Below are positions 1 through 11,084 of a stretch of DNA of 64,000 bases, one piece after another; position 1 is the first letter of the stretch, and each line of letters begins with the position of its first letter. This stretch comes from Gentiana macrophylla (lineage: Eukaryota; Streptophyta; Magnoliopsida; Gentianales; Gentianaceae): positions 23,295,460-23,359,459 of the forward strand of contig CM047809.1 of the NCBI GenBank assembly GCA_026214975.1, given 5' to 3'. The notes under the pieces were generated by a model. That model worked only from the letters and a program-made list of their open reading frames with translations, made no database searches and was not told the origin of the DNA. The position numbers were made by a program, and so were the translations under genes.

Positions 1-1598
1 TCTACCGGGAGGCAGCCCATTAAATAATAATAATTTGGATAAGACTAGTCTTAATGAAATGTAGAATCTGTGGAAAGTATGATCATAATGGAAGATGAAC
101 ACAAAACACAACCAAGTCTCAGGATGAATGTTTGAATGTCATTAAATGGGAACGATTAGGTGGTTATCCGAAAATCTCTAGGTAGAATACAGAAAAAAAA
201 ATTCAAATGCATCATTTCTTGGACTTAGGTTGTTGGACTGTTTTGACAGAACCCTTGAGAATCTGGGTATAAAAGACTCACTACATTTTATGATTTAGTC
301 TGTTTCCAATTTGAATTGATGCCTTGAATATGATATGTATATGCTCTATATGATATGTATGCACATATTGCCTATCGAATTTTCTGACGTGACAGGGCCA
401 TTTTCTTATTATTCCCATATCCCTGTTCGATGTCTTGGCACAAGGACCATGTCCCGTGTTTTCTTTGTTTTGGTTTTGTATAGGGATTCGGGTCGTGCTT
501 TCTCATGGCTGTTACGGGATTCGGTAGCACCTTTCTGCCAGGTTTATAAGCTAAGTCTTCCTCTCTATCTCATTCACACGCTTGGGACATTGCAAGTTCG
601 TAAGTGGGGGGTAGAGTCGAGGTTGGTCTAGTAATGGCATTAAGTGTTTATTTTGTATCAGAAAATCCCTTAGTTTTTGATTTTTTGAGCACTAATGAGT
701 TGATTAAAATGAATTATATAAGGTATATATTTCATGGAATTGAAGCAGTAATGATCAATTCGGATATGTATAACAAATTTGAACCGTAAGTGCATTTTAG
801 CCTAAATTTATTTGTGTAACATGAATTCCTTCACGTAAGCCTTTGATATTGAAGCGAAAATTTTTAAACTGTACCCATTCAAGATATCTAGTGGTTTATC
901 CTAGAAATAGTGAGAACTTAGTACCAAACTTCTGAACGTGTACTGTGAATATCTGAAGGTTTGAATGTGATAGGAAGAATACCAAACTAAGATGAACTAT
1001 ATATATGTCGGATGTAGCTACCAATGATTTGAGTGCAGTAGGGTGTTATCACGAAACGTCCTATATCACTATGAGGTTTAAAAGCTCTCCATCGCTGATG
1101 ATAGTAGTCCAGCTAGGGTGTTATCACGAAACATCCTATTGCTGGGAATGAAGGCATATGCTACATATGTGAAATTAAGTGAGTTTTGAAAGAAAAAAAA
1201 AGAAAAAAGAAAAAAGAAGAATGGTTGAAAACTTAGTTATCTTCTGACTATCCCCAGTATAAACTGAATGATATGCTTTAGGGTTTATCCGAATAAGTAC
1301 ATGGGAGGACTGTGTGTGGAACTATTACTGCCTATACCTAGGAAAGTCATTAGGACTGTCTGAATGGATACTTGTGCGTTTGCTTGAATTATTCAAGAGA
1401 GGATAGTGGAAATTGAAAAGGCTTGTCACACACGCACTCTGTTATACATTTATATTGAGGTTAACGTGTGGTTATGATTCGAATGGTTTCATCATCTGGT
1501 TGTCCCTTACATCTTATCTTTTCATGAATTTATCCCTCATTCATTTGGTTTTATCGGTTGTTTTGCTCGAGGACGACCAAAAGCTAAGTGGGGGGTTA
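1..1598 (+). mobile_element. 3' internal region of a Tat/Athila-like Ty3/gypsy element
   Basis: No domain-bearing frame is visible. At 1563-1598 a stretch reads as 'gctcgaggacgaccaaaagc' followed by a G-run, AAGTGGGGGG. This is the polypurine signature that plant Tat/Athila gypsy elements carry just before the 3' LTR. A second G-run of the same kind (TAAGTGGGGGG) lies near 602-612, so the 3' end may be duplicated or rearranged. The phrase GGGTGTTATCACGAAAC occurs twice, near 1039 and 1116. The 5' LTR and the gag-pol region, if they exist, lie left of the window. The lineage is inferred from these signatures only. Confidence 0.6.
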
Positions 1599-2152
1599 TG
1601 ATGAAGGAAAAATTCACTGTTATTATTATAACAATTTACCCCACTTCTGATACCATTTTGAACGTTATTATATCATTTCGAGTCATAAATTCCTTAGATT
1701 TATCTAAGTATGTTAGTAGTAAGTATTATATAAAATATTGTGTTTTTACTAGTTTTTGTACCGGTTTAGTAACCGGAATGTCGTGTCGGATTTACGTTTG
1801 GTATTTTGGTGATTTATTGCAGAATTATAGGTTGACCAAGATCAAGAGTGACGACATGTTTTGAGCCTAAAAGATGTATTTTGAGGGATAGGAGAAGATG
1901 CCATAAGCTAACGAGTTCAAACAGATTAATTGTCCGAAATACATCTACCGTAACCAGTTTTTGACGGATATTTGACCCAACTTAGAAGCATTTTCTGAGG
2001 AAGACTTCTTCATGAAAGTTTTAGATCTTCAAATATTCTTTCCAAATCATTTTGAATCACGTCAATCGGAGGTCTACAACTCAAGTTATGGGCATTATAC
2101 CAAAACTCGATTCGAACTAGCATTTGACTCGGTTCGAACAGGCTCCCAAAAA

Positions 2153-2162
2153 TTCTATAAAT
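2153..2162 (+). promoter_or_regulatory. LTR TATA box
   Basis: CTATAAATAC lies about 555 bases into the LTR and is followed by a C/T-rich leader, as expected for a U3/R promoter. Two TTCGAAC boxes lie just upstream (2108-2141). Confidence 0.45.
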
Positions 2163-2382
2163 ACACCCCTCATTTCCTTCAATAGACTGGCACCTCCCCT
2201 TCCTCCCTTCCCCATTTCGTCCCTCTCTCCTCCTCTCTTCTTCCCCAAACACCTTCTTCTTCCCCAATCTCCCATTTCTTCCATCTCCTCCCTCCTTTCT
2301 TCATCCCTTTCTTCCCCAAACTTCCCTCATCTAGCCGCCCCTTTCTTTTTATTTTTTGTTTTGTTTCTTGTTATGTTACATA

Positions 2383-2452
2383 ACATATATATATATATAT
2401 ATAATTTCCTTCTTGCACTTTTATTTTCTTGTCTTCTTTATTTTTGCTTTGT

Positions 2453-2483
<31 letters not shown>

Positions 2484-2537
2484 ATTTCCTTCTTGCACTT
2501 TTTTATTTTCTTGTCTTCTTTTTTTTTTTTGCTTTGT

Positions 2538-2604
<67 letters not shown>

Positions 2605-2641
2605 CCTTCTTGCACTTTTATTTTCTTATCTTCTTTATTTT

Positions 2642-2687
<46 letters not shown>

Positions 2688-2730
2688 TTCTTGCACTTTT
2701 ATTTTCTTGTCTTCTTTATTTTTGCTTTGT

Positions 2731-2787
<57 letters not shown>

Positions 2788-2923
2788 TAACTATCTAACT
2801 ATATAACTATATATATACAAATATATAGCATATATTCCTTTGTCCCCTTGTCCCCTCTTGTTTTTATTCCCTTGTTCTTTTATTCCCTTTGTGTTCTTTT
2901 AATTTTCTTTCTTTTCATATTTT

Positions 2924-2992
<69 letters not shown>

Positions 2993-3049
2993 TATAGCTA
3001 TCTATATCTATATATATATAACTATATATATATATATATTTATATTATT
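2383..3049. repeat. TA microsatellite array broken by a repeated spacer
   Basis: Several long (TA)n runs alternate with copies of a spacer that begins ATTTCCTTCTTGCACTTTTA and continues through a CTTTATTTTTGC stretch. Four spacer copies can be read at about 2403, 2483, 2600 and 2680. Another TA run at 2929-2981 follows an unrelated T-rich stretch. The array is a compound minisatellite inside the LTR. Proteins rich in Tyr-Ile read from here are artefacts of the repeat. Confidence 0.85.
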
Positions 3050-3878
3050 AAGCACTTATTTACCGTTTTCATATGATGTTGAATTCGCTTTTACTTACTG
3101 TCTTTAGTATAATTTCCTTTAATCATTCCGTTGTTATCACCATCATGAGTAACTAAATTTGTGTATAGTCGAATTATGTAAAATCGAGTGAAACGCCCTA
3201 AAGGGGATTAAAAGGAGTTGTGTAGCGCGTAATTTTATGTTTTAATGATTAATCCACGTCCTAAAACTTATTTTAAACGTCTTTGAATTAGATTGATCAC
3301 CTAGTTCACTGTCACACACATCGAACCTATAGATGTATTTTGCGGTGAGATGTGGGATAAGGGTTTTGGGATCGTTGCGTAGATTCGGCCTAGTTGTTAG
3401 GACCGCTTTCAATACTGAGAGGTGTGTCATCGTTGTTCGAGCGACTCTAAGAGCGTAATCATGTTAGGTTAATCGTTTTCTAAAGGAAAATTAATTAACT
3501 TCACATAGGGTGTTGAGCGAGAGTTGTTCAGACCTTAACACCAGAATTAGGAGTTGGCACCCGTGGATGTCATTAAATTACTGTGGAAAGGTAGGTTGGT
3601 TAAATCACGCTCCCTGTCAAGTCTTCTCTTAGGGGTAAAAGTAACTCGTTGGATCATAATTCGGCTATACATTTTAATAAGTAGAACTACAACCATTAGT
3701 TAATCTTTACTTTTGCACTAGTGTAATATCTCCCTACCATAATCTTGACCTGAACTAAGTTCTATGTCGACTTTGGTACTTAAACGTTATTCCCTGTGGA
3801 TTCGACCTTGTTACCATTATACTACTATTGACCCGATACCCTGTCGGTTAAAGTTAGCAGTTAGTTATTTTGCTATCA

Positions 3879-4687
3879 TTCTGCATGTGGAATGGCTCTT
3901 GAAACCATTGATCATCTCTTCATAACATGTGATTTTGCTAGAAATTTTTGAAAAATTTCAAGTATTAGATGGGATTACTTTGATTCTGATGCTGCTACCC
4001 TCCATTCTTGGTGGGATTCTTTATCCGGATCCAGCAAATTTTGGGACCGACAGAGCATAGTCATATCTTCATGTTTTTTTGTTTGGTTTATTTAGAAAAC
4101 TAGATGTAAAAGAGTCTTTGAATCTTCTTACTAGTCCATTTTTTTATACTGCATATCATGCTATTGAGGCTAGTTTGGACTTCTTGCAGGCTAACTGTGT
4201 GGAGGGAAACTCTTCTAATGTTTTTTTCATCTCTCCTAATTTGTAGTACAATGGTCTTCCAACAGATGCACTGAAGGCTTTTGTTGATCCATCCTGGAAG
4301 TCTGATTCTTGCCTTGCTAGTTTTGGGGCAGCTCTCATTTGCAAGGACAATTCTATTTTGGATGCTTGGTCTTCCCCTAGGTGCTTATGCTCTTCCCCTC
4401 TTGCTGCTGAAGCATCTGCTCTTAGGTGGTGCTTGTAGAGGTGTATTTCCCTCGGTGTAAGCGTGCTAATTTGTCATCTGGATTGCCTCCCCTTGGTTAA
4501 TTTTTGTACCGGATAGCGCTCCCCTCCTTTTGATTGTACAATTATTGTTTTGATGATCTTATTCACCTTGCCACTTCTTTTGAAATGGGTATCTTTATAC
4601 ATATTGGTAGAGAAGGCAACAAGCTAGCGCACAACCTTGCCGCTTCTTCCTTCTCATCTAGTGTAGGCTATTCATGGAAAGACAATA
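3879..4687 (+). pseudogene. LINE ORF2 C-terminus: zinc-binding and RNase H-like domains, 5' piece
   Basis: One frame reads CGMALETIDHLFITCDFA, matching the zinc-binding motif that follows plant L1-type reverse transcriptases. Further on it gives an RNase H-like (RVT_3) domain: an aspartate-bearing start (AFVDPSWKSD), the helix with the conserved glutamate (AAEASALRWCL), and the C-terminal REGNKLAHNLAASS. Several stops and shifts show it is dead. The upstream RT is absent because the gypsy LTR abuts it at 3878. The frame stops at WKDN where the next LTR begins and resumes at 17288. Confidence 0.8.
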
Positions 4688-5541
4688 TGTAACGCCCCGC
4701 TCCCGGATACCGAGCCCTTATCCGGAAGAGAAACTTTCGGCACGTATAGCATTAAATAAATCTAATATTATACGCAAGCCTCTACGTCGTCGTATCAAAT
4801 AAAAGCAAACGGAAGCTAAAAAGACTCGGGTAAAAACATAAAAGCTACTATGAATAGAAATTAACCATACTAAATATGGAAATGTAACTTTATTACATTA
4901 AAAAGAAAATACGAAATCCAAAATAAACGTACGACAAGTCTCGAAAGACCAAAAGCCTACTCCAAAGGTACTAAAAAGTCTATTAAATGAATAACAGAAT
5001 AAATAAAAGATAAATCTTCAACGAGGCATCGTCATTGAAATCCTCCTCGTAAACATGCTCAACCTGTTCGTCTTCTCACCCCACAATACATACAAAAGAA
5101 ATGAAAATGAGGTAAGTACATAGTACTTAGTAAAAGTGAGAAGCTATGACAACAATTAAAATTGATAAAGAAAAGATATTTAATCGTTTAGTTATTTATG
5201 TGTGACCGACTCAATCTGGGGTTCATTTCATGTCCATCAACATGAATTGACTAGACGTTTCTACTTAACTTATCTATGTTACAACCACATTCAAGGGCAC
5301 TACGCGTATTCACTTTTGGGACACTCTTGGCAACATATTAGTGGATCACACCAATATCCACGAAGTCTAGAATAGGTAGACTCCGATAGTACGCACACCT
5401 CAGTGAAGTCCCTCCGTACTTAGGGTTTTTTTGACCTACGGAGTTCTTCCACCTTCAGAGGTGGCACACACATCGCGATATAGACTGGTGCCTATCCAAG
5501 AGAGACATGTTGTTTAATCTTTTACTAGTCAGGTACGTAAT

Positions 5542-7276
5542 TGTTGGAAATAAAATTTATGTTTTGATGATGATTCATCACTTAGTTTATTAATTGTTCT
5601 TAACCCCATTGATGAAGTGTCATAACTAGCTGTTATAGTGCAAAGCAAAAAGATGTCTAGATATCAATGTATAGGATTTATTAAAGTCTCATAGTTGTAT
5701 AAGTTTAATCAGACAAGCACTGTAATTGTTCTTGACCAAAACTGAGAAATGAAGAAACTGACATTTTGACTAGCTGAGATCCTACGACAAACTGACTCGG
5801 ATACACCTACTGAAGAAGGTAAGCTCGCTGAGAGTTACAGACTCAGTTGGCTTATCTAGAAGAATGAAGAACTGAGGGACACAGACTCAGTTATTGAAGA
5901 ATGAAGAACTGAGGGACACAGACTCAGTTATTGAAGAACTGAGGGATCAAACTCAGTTATGAAGATTAAAAGTCGAGACTGTAAAGTTGGACTTCAGGCA
6001 AGATTGTGTTAACCTGAACTAACTTTATAGATCTTGTATGAAGACCTAAGAATCATAAGGTCAATGAATTCTTAGATGATAAATGTATCATGGTGTACTC
6101 TGATTAAGTCAATTGTAATCGATGAAAGCGAGAATCTTGATATTTGAAAAAGAATAAAATCTCAGTTAATGCTCCAAGTCAGTTAGGAAACTGATAAGTG
6201 AAAAACTGACAAGGAAACTCAGTTTTATAAGTCAGCCACTCAACAAACTGAAAGTACAATCGAACGTTGTAAAGTAAGAAATCTCATTGGATGAGTCACT
6301 GACACAACAGGAACGGTCAGAAAACATAGCCGTTACAAAGCAAGATAAACCCCTATAAATACATTACCTCTACAACATCAAAAAGGGGTAGTGCATGCAT
6401 ACGATAAAAAGCGAGATAATCTATCTAGTCAAGAAAGATTAAAAAATTGAGGGGGAAAGCCAAAATTCAAAAGAATACCTGCTAAATACTTAATTGCAAG
6501 ATCAAGAAATTTATTCAAAGTGTTCAAACCTATTCAGACAGATTCAAGATCTTACATTTGAAGAAATACAGAGCCGTGCTTAAATCAATCATCTAGAAGA
6601 AAAGCTCAAATCACAGTTGAATCATAGTCATTGATTCAAGGTCTCAACTTTGATTATATCAAAGGTCTAGACTGTGAAACACCAAGAAGGTGTGAAGGAT
6701 AGTTAAGTGCGATCGGGAAGACTGTGTTTGTGATGAGTGAGTGAAGAGGCAATTCTACCTCCAAGGACCAAAGTGGTTCAAACAATTGAAGAGGAGCAAT
6801 CCTACCATTCTACAAGTGTTTAGATAGTGAAGCTAGGGATTAGCCAAGGACTATCGTTTAGGACTTTTTGTAATCGGGCCATCTCAAAGAAGTTCTAGTG
6901 GAATTTTCCTCCGCATCACGTGGGAAAAGAGGACGTCTGAGATTACACCACCGGAACCTCTATAATACTTGTCTATTTACTTTATGCATTCTTTTACTCC
7001 CTTATAATGGTTTTCACATTGAAATTATAGTTACTAATTGTTAAAGGCTAGTTTTATCCGCTGCCAGTTAACGAGACTAAATATAAGTCAGTAATAACTT
7101 ATATTCAGTTAAGCTAACTGAACTCCGCACAAGTTAAAGGGACAGGAACTGAAAATCAGTTTAAGTTTCAGAGAAACTTAGTTCCTGGGACTATTCCAGT
7201 TCGGAATCAGTTTTTGGTGACAAGTTTATTCACCCTCCCCCTCTAAACTTGTGTTAGCCTTTCCAAGGGACCAACA
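5542..7276 (+). repeat. 5' LTR of the Sirevirus-derived element
   Basis: This 1735-bp copy matches 14115-15831 over its full length. It holds a TATA box (CTATAAATA near 6353). A short tandem repeat near 5860-5950, built on a GAACTGAGGGACACAGACTC phrase, is present in more copies here than in the 3' LTR. Many differences from the other copy are CTG/CAG versus CG swaps. Confidence 0.9.
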
Positions 7277-7278
7277 AT

Positions 7279-7290
7279 TGGTATCGGAGC
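7279..7290 (+). other. Primer-binding site
   Basis: TGGTATCGGAGC starts two bases after the 5' LTR. It matches the common plant site TGGTATCAGAGC, complementary to the 3' end of initiator tRNA-Met, except for one A-to-G change (CAG to CG context). Confidence 0.8.
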
Positions 7291-7368
7291 GGTTCTTTCA
7301 CTTGAAAGCAGATCAGAGTATACCTCTTAAAACCAATCTGTTGAAAACACTCATCATATTTCATTACA

Positions 7369-8713
7369 ATGGATACATCTAGAATTACAAATTGGCTAAA
7401 TAACCCACGATCGACTACTTGCAGAATGTTGTCTATGATTTCCAAGATCAAATATTTGAAAGATTCAGTACTACAAGCTCGCACACAAATCCGGAGCCTC
7501 ATTTCAGTTATAATGAAGACATTGAGCTTAATGCGAATATTGATGATGAATCCAGAAGATTTCCATCCTTAAGTGATCTTTCAGAAGAAGCGGAAAGAGA
7601 ATTAATACGGGTAGTTGACTCTATAGAAGAAAAGATAACCAGAGATCCATCCAGTATGAAAGTCATAGATATGGATGAGACCCTACCTACAAGCCATGGA
7701 GGAGAAAGTGATGAAGAAATCATATTGCTAGGAGCTACACAGACGATTGCCATTGATAAAGGGAAACAAGTTCTGATCAGCGATGATTTCTCAACATCAG
7801 GCTTATCTATCAAACATCAGGAGGTAAATGCATCTACATCTAAATCTCACACTGTCCTGAACAATCAAAGAAATGAAGATTTCAATGATACCTTGGACAT
7901 ACTCATAAAGCAATTAGAAACAATTCAAAAGAATTATGAGAATGTCAAAAAGGAGAAAAAGTTATTGAAAACTGAAATTTCAAGATTGAACGCTGAAATT
8001 AACATAATCAAGACTAATAACGGAACCAAAGTGATTGGACCAACTGATAAACCAACAAACGTTGTAAACATCAGTGAATCATCAGTTGATCCAATTCCCA
8101 AAGTTCAATTCAAACCAGGAAAACCATTTGGAGATAGATCCGGTTTAGGGTTTGATAATCAGTATAATTCTAAGTTAAGACCAAGATCAGTTGCAATAAA
8201 ATTTGTGACTGCTCAACCGTCTTAAAAACTCGTAAAACCGATAAAGTTATTAGAACTGATAGACAATCATCACAGCCAAATGCACAAGCTGCTAAAACTG
8301 AAAAATCTGTTAGCAAAATTCACCAAGCCAGCAGATTTTACAGAAAAACTCAGAAGGCTGAAAGCAGTAAAAATCCAATATCAGTAAGAAAAATCTTCAA
8401 GTCATATCCATCTAAGGATAAAGATCATTCAAGGATCAAAGGGAAAGGAAGATTATTTCCCACAGATGAAGATTGGAATAGACCATCACATCAGTTTCAC
8501 AATCAAAACAAATTTAAAACTGTTATGACAAAACAGGAAAAGTTTGTGAAAACTGACTTCACACAGTCAAAATATCAAGAAAGGTACAAAGTGGTATCAT
8601 CACGAACTAATCAGTTAGGACCCAAAAGGATATGGGTACCAAAAATTTCCCACTCTGTTTTGCAGGAAAAACACAACCAGCTGAGAACTGAAAAATGTAA
8701 TTCACAAAACTGA
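7369..8713 (+). pseudogene. Gag-like region of the Sirevirus-derived element
   Basis: The region reads in three frames joined by two single-base shifts: ATG 7369 to about 7408, then to 8220, then 8222-8713. The middle part is acidic and holds a coiled-coil segment (roughly KNYENVKKEKKLLKTEISRL). It is followed by a Gly-rich SGLGF stretch and ends with GPKRIWVPK, a phrase that in Sirevirus Gag-Pol lies just upstream of protease. No CCHC knuckle is seen and the usual N-terminal gag region is short, so this is a reduced gag C-terminus. Both shifts lie at CG dinucleotides and each would close with one extra base, so they may be sequence errors. Expression is unproven. Confidence 0.6.
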
Positions 8714-8939
8714 GTTGCTTTCACAACCAAGTGTTTGAATTCAGCATGAGGACAAAAACTGAGAATATACAGCTGTCAACACATCGTACCTTCTTTATCG
8801 ACTTTTATCTAGCTACTGTTATCAAGAAAAGATGTGGTCCTTCTCAATCTAAACCGTTCATAATTTCCATCCATCCACTTTTTCGTGATCTCAACACATT
8901 TATGACAAGACGTTTTAAGTCCCACTCAATTCTTAACTA

Positions 8940-9055
8940 CCCCCACTCCAAATTATAAATATCCAGAATTTTCTTTTATAAAAATTCTTTACACTTGAAT
9001 TCTGAATCTACTCTCTGAATTTCAAATTTTCAAATCTTCAATCAAATCCAGAAAA
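8940..9055 (+). promoter_or_regulatory. Candidate internal promoter and leader of the envelope-like ORF
   Basis: TATAAATATCC (about 8955) and TATAAAAATTC (about 8976) are followed by an A/C/T-rich, G-poor leader of about 75 bases. This leads straight to an ATG in an AAAAATGAC context at 9056. The layout looks like a small promoter plus 5' UTR placed after the pol deletion point. It is inferred from sequence only. Confidence 0.35.
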
Positions 9056-9480
9056 ATGACCTTTACTCGTGTTGAACCCGGAATGATCGTTTCTCTTGAT
9101 CAATATATTGCAAAATATGTTGATCAAACTCTAGTTAATTCTATTGCGACAAAAATTCGAAAAATTAAAGGATTGGAAGCAGTCTTCAACATCGATCTAA
9201 AAAGTGTTTGTTTAGAAAGCATCGGAGATTTCTATCAATTTGGAAGAACAGTCGTGGAAGGAGAAGACACACAAACCTTCATCACCACTGTCAGTAATAA
9301 AGAGATCAAAGTCACTGAAGAATTAATTGCAAAAATCTTTGGGTTTGACAAATCCGGAGGATCAGCAGCAATTAAGTTGACTAAAGAACAGAAAGAGAAG
9401 TTATGGAAAGATATAGCTATTAACGGTGAATCTATCATCCCTTCGATTTGGAAGCACAAGCCTACTCAAACCAGAGTTTA
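9056..9480 (+). pseudogene. Envelope-like (third) ORF of the Sirevirus-derived element, N-terminal part
   Basis: A 141-residue frame starts MTFTRVEPGM and holds IGDFYQFGR and TEELIAKIFGFDKSG, the kind of sequence found in the plant-retroelement domain at the start of Sirevirus envelope-like ORFs (also met as plant putative transposon proteins). The frame ends at 9479-9481; the other frame (KPEFNFLSKLL) carries on to the insertion at about 9497, so a frameshift near 9465 is likely. It resumes at about 11085. Function of this ORF in the family is unknown; naming it envelope-like follows usage, not proof. Confidence 0.6.
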
Positions 9481-9496
9481 ATTTTCTTTCGAAGTT

Positions 9497-11078
9497 GCTG
9501 GTTGTTCGGTAAAAACGAGTTTTACAATTTATAAACCGAAACACCCCAAGTATAAGGTTCGTAGTATAGGGTGTTTACGGGTCGTCCTAAGGGAGTCGAA
9601 TGTTTATCGGATTAAAGTGCAGTTATTATATTTACTATGTCACGAATTATTATCTCAAACTAGGGTTTATACTATCTATAATATAAAAACGAAGAACAGT
9701 GGGTAAAATCACAGAAAACAGAAAAACTTAGAACTGGACGGGCGTCCGTTAAGGGTGGACGAGCGTCCGAGTACGTCTTTGAAGCGAGAAAATATGCGTA
9801 AAACACACTAAAATTTCGGAAATAACTAAACGTAGCAATAACAATCAATACGAACGAATTTGTTTATCGATAATTAAAAAAACGTTAGAATAACTAGGAT
9901 CAACCACACAACAATCACACAACCACTTTATGATCCGAATATGATTTTATTGGGTTGATCAATCTCGAAACCGATTAAATTCCTTTAACTCAATTCCTAG
10001 TGTTTTGTTCTCTTTTCCAAGTAAAACAATTAGACGTACATCACATGATCATAAATTTGTTCCCAAATTACTTAACCCAATTAACAACACATGATTCCTC
10101 AAAATATTGTTAATTGTATCGATTGAAAAAGTTCTATTGATGAATTATATTTCCATACAAATTCACTCAACATATGGTTTTATTGATATTCCTATCTAAC
10201 AAAACACTTAACAATCAAATCAAATAACAATCGATAAATAAAATTCAATATTCGAATTCATAAACAAAGATAACCTAACAATCCGTGGTTGTGGTGATGT
10301 TGATGTGGTATCCTCCCGCTATTCTACCGTGATGTGCTTAGCCTTCCATCCTTGTGATGATCCAAGACATGATTGAAGGGAAGAAACTCATAATTTCTTT
10401 AGGGTTTGGTGCGGCTCCTCCAAGGGTGGAATATGCGGCTGTATGTTGTGTAAAATTCTGATGTTTTTAGGGTTCAGAATGCGCTGCTATTTATAGAAAA
10501 AGTAAGTCGGCTAGGTCAAAAGCGGCACTGGACGGCCGTCCGATACTTCAAACGCCCGTCCGGAGTGCAAAACTTGTTTGAGTCGGGCCGAGCTGGGATT
10601 GGACGCACGTCCTTCTTTAATTTGGACAAAATCAAACGCCAGTTCACCGAAAATCTGAACATCCTGAATCAAAATTCTCCCTGAGGACGCCAATCCAGAA
10701 TAGTGGACGCCACATCAAACGTGCGTTCAACTTGGTCAAAAAATGATTTTCTCATCTTTATCTTCAACCGACTTCCCCTTTATCTCTTTTCCTTCGTATA
10801 AACTCGATCCTTGACACCATTTAATCCTCTTTTTTAGCTCGAAAAGTGTATATCTACAAGGGGGAAAACATGCAAACTGTAGAAATATGTATATAGATAG
10901 AAAATGACTAATAAACCACATAAATAGCTCGAATTTGCATTTTAATCCTTTTCATACACAACCCCTCAATATTTCAATTAAACTCCTACTTTTCTATAAA
11001 AAGTAATAAAATACAAAGAATATTGTTACGGAATAAAGCGATAAAAACCATAAAATTCACCGTTAACACTAGCAAATT
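9497..11078 (-). mobile_element. LTR-like insert (Tat/Athila-type, probably solo LTR) inside the envelope-like ORF
   Basis: Ends are imperfect inverted repeats: TGCTGGTTGTTCGGT at the left and ACCGTTAACACTAGCA at the right. No clean 5-bp target repeat could be read, so the edges are approximate. In minus orientation it has a TATA box (CTATAAATAGC near 10490) and, toward its end, a GGACGACCCGTAAACACC phrase like the conserved tail of Tat/Athila LTRs. GC-rich palindromes occur at 10531-10610 and 9736-9771. The only frames are short and without domains. Confidence 0.55.
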
Positions 11079-11084
11079 GCATAA

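Larger units (their letters stand above)
1599..3878 (+). mobile_element. 3' LTR of the Tat/Athila-like element
   Basis: The LTR begins TGATGAAGG directly after the polypurine tract and ends TTTTGCTATCA, giving TGAT/ATCA ends. The LINE coding frame resumes immediately after it, and TTCTG (3879-3883) is the likely target repeat; the left copy is outside the window. Inside are a TATA box (about 2153), a CT-rich leader, a long TA microsatellite block, and near the end the phrase TCCCTGTGGATTCGACC (3789-3805), which recurs in Tat/Athila LTRs. At 2.28 kb it fits those lineages. Its boundaries rest on LTR ends and on LINE continuity, not on alignment to a 5' LTR. Confidence 0.6.

Noticed and set aside
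2124..3107. Long Tyr/Ile-rich open frames on both strands
   Set aside because: They are translations of TA microsatellites and have no coding content.
9480..11080. Intron in the envelope-like ORF
   Set aside because: The edges are not GT-AG. The segment has LTR-like inverted ends, its own TATA box and Tat-type tail, so insertion fits better.
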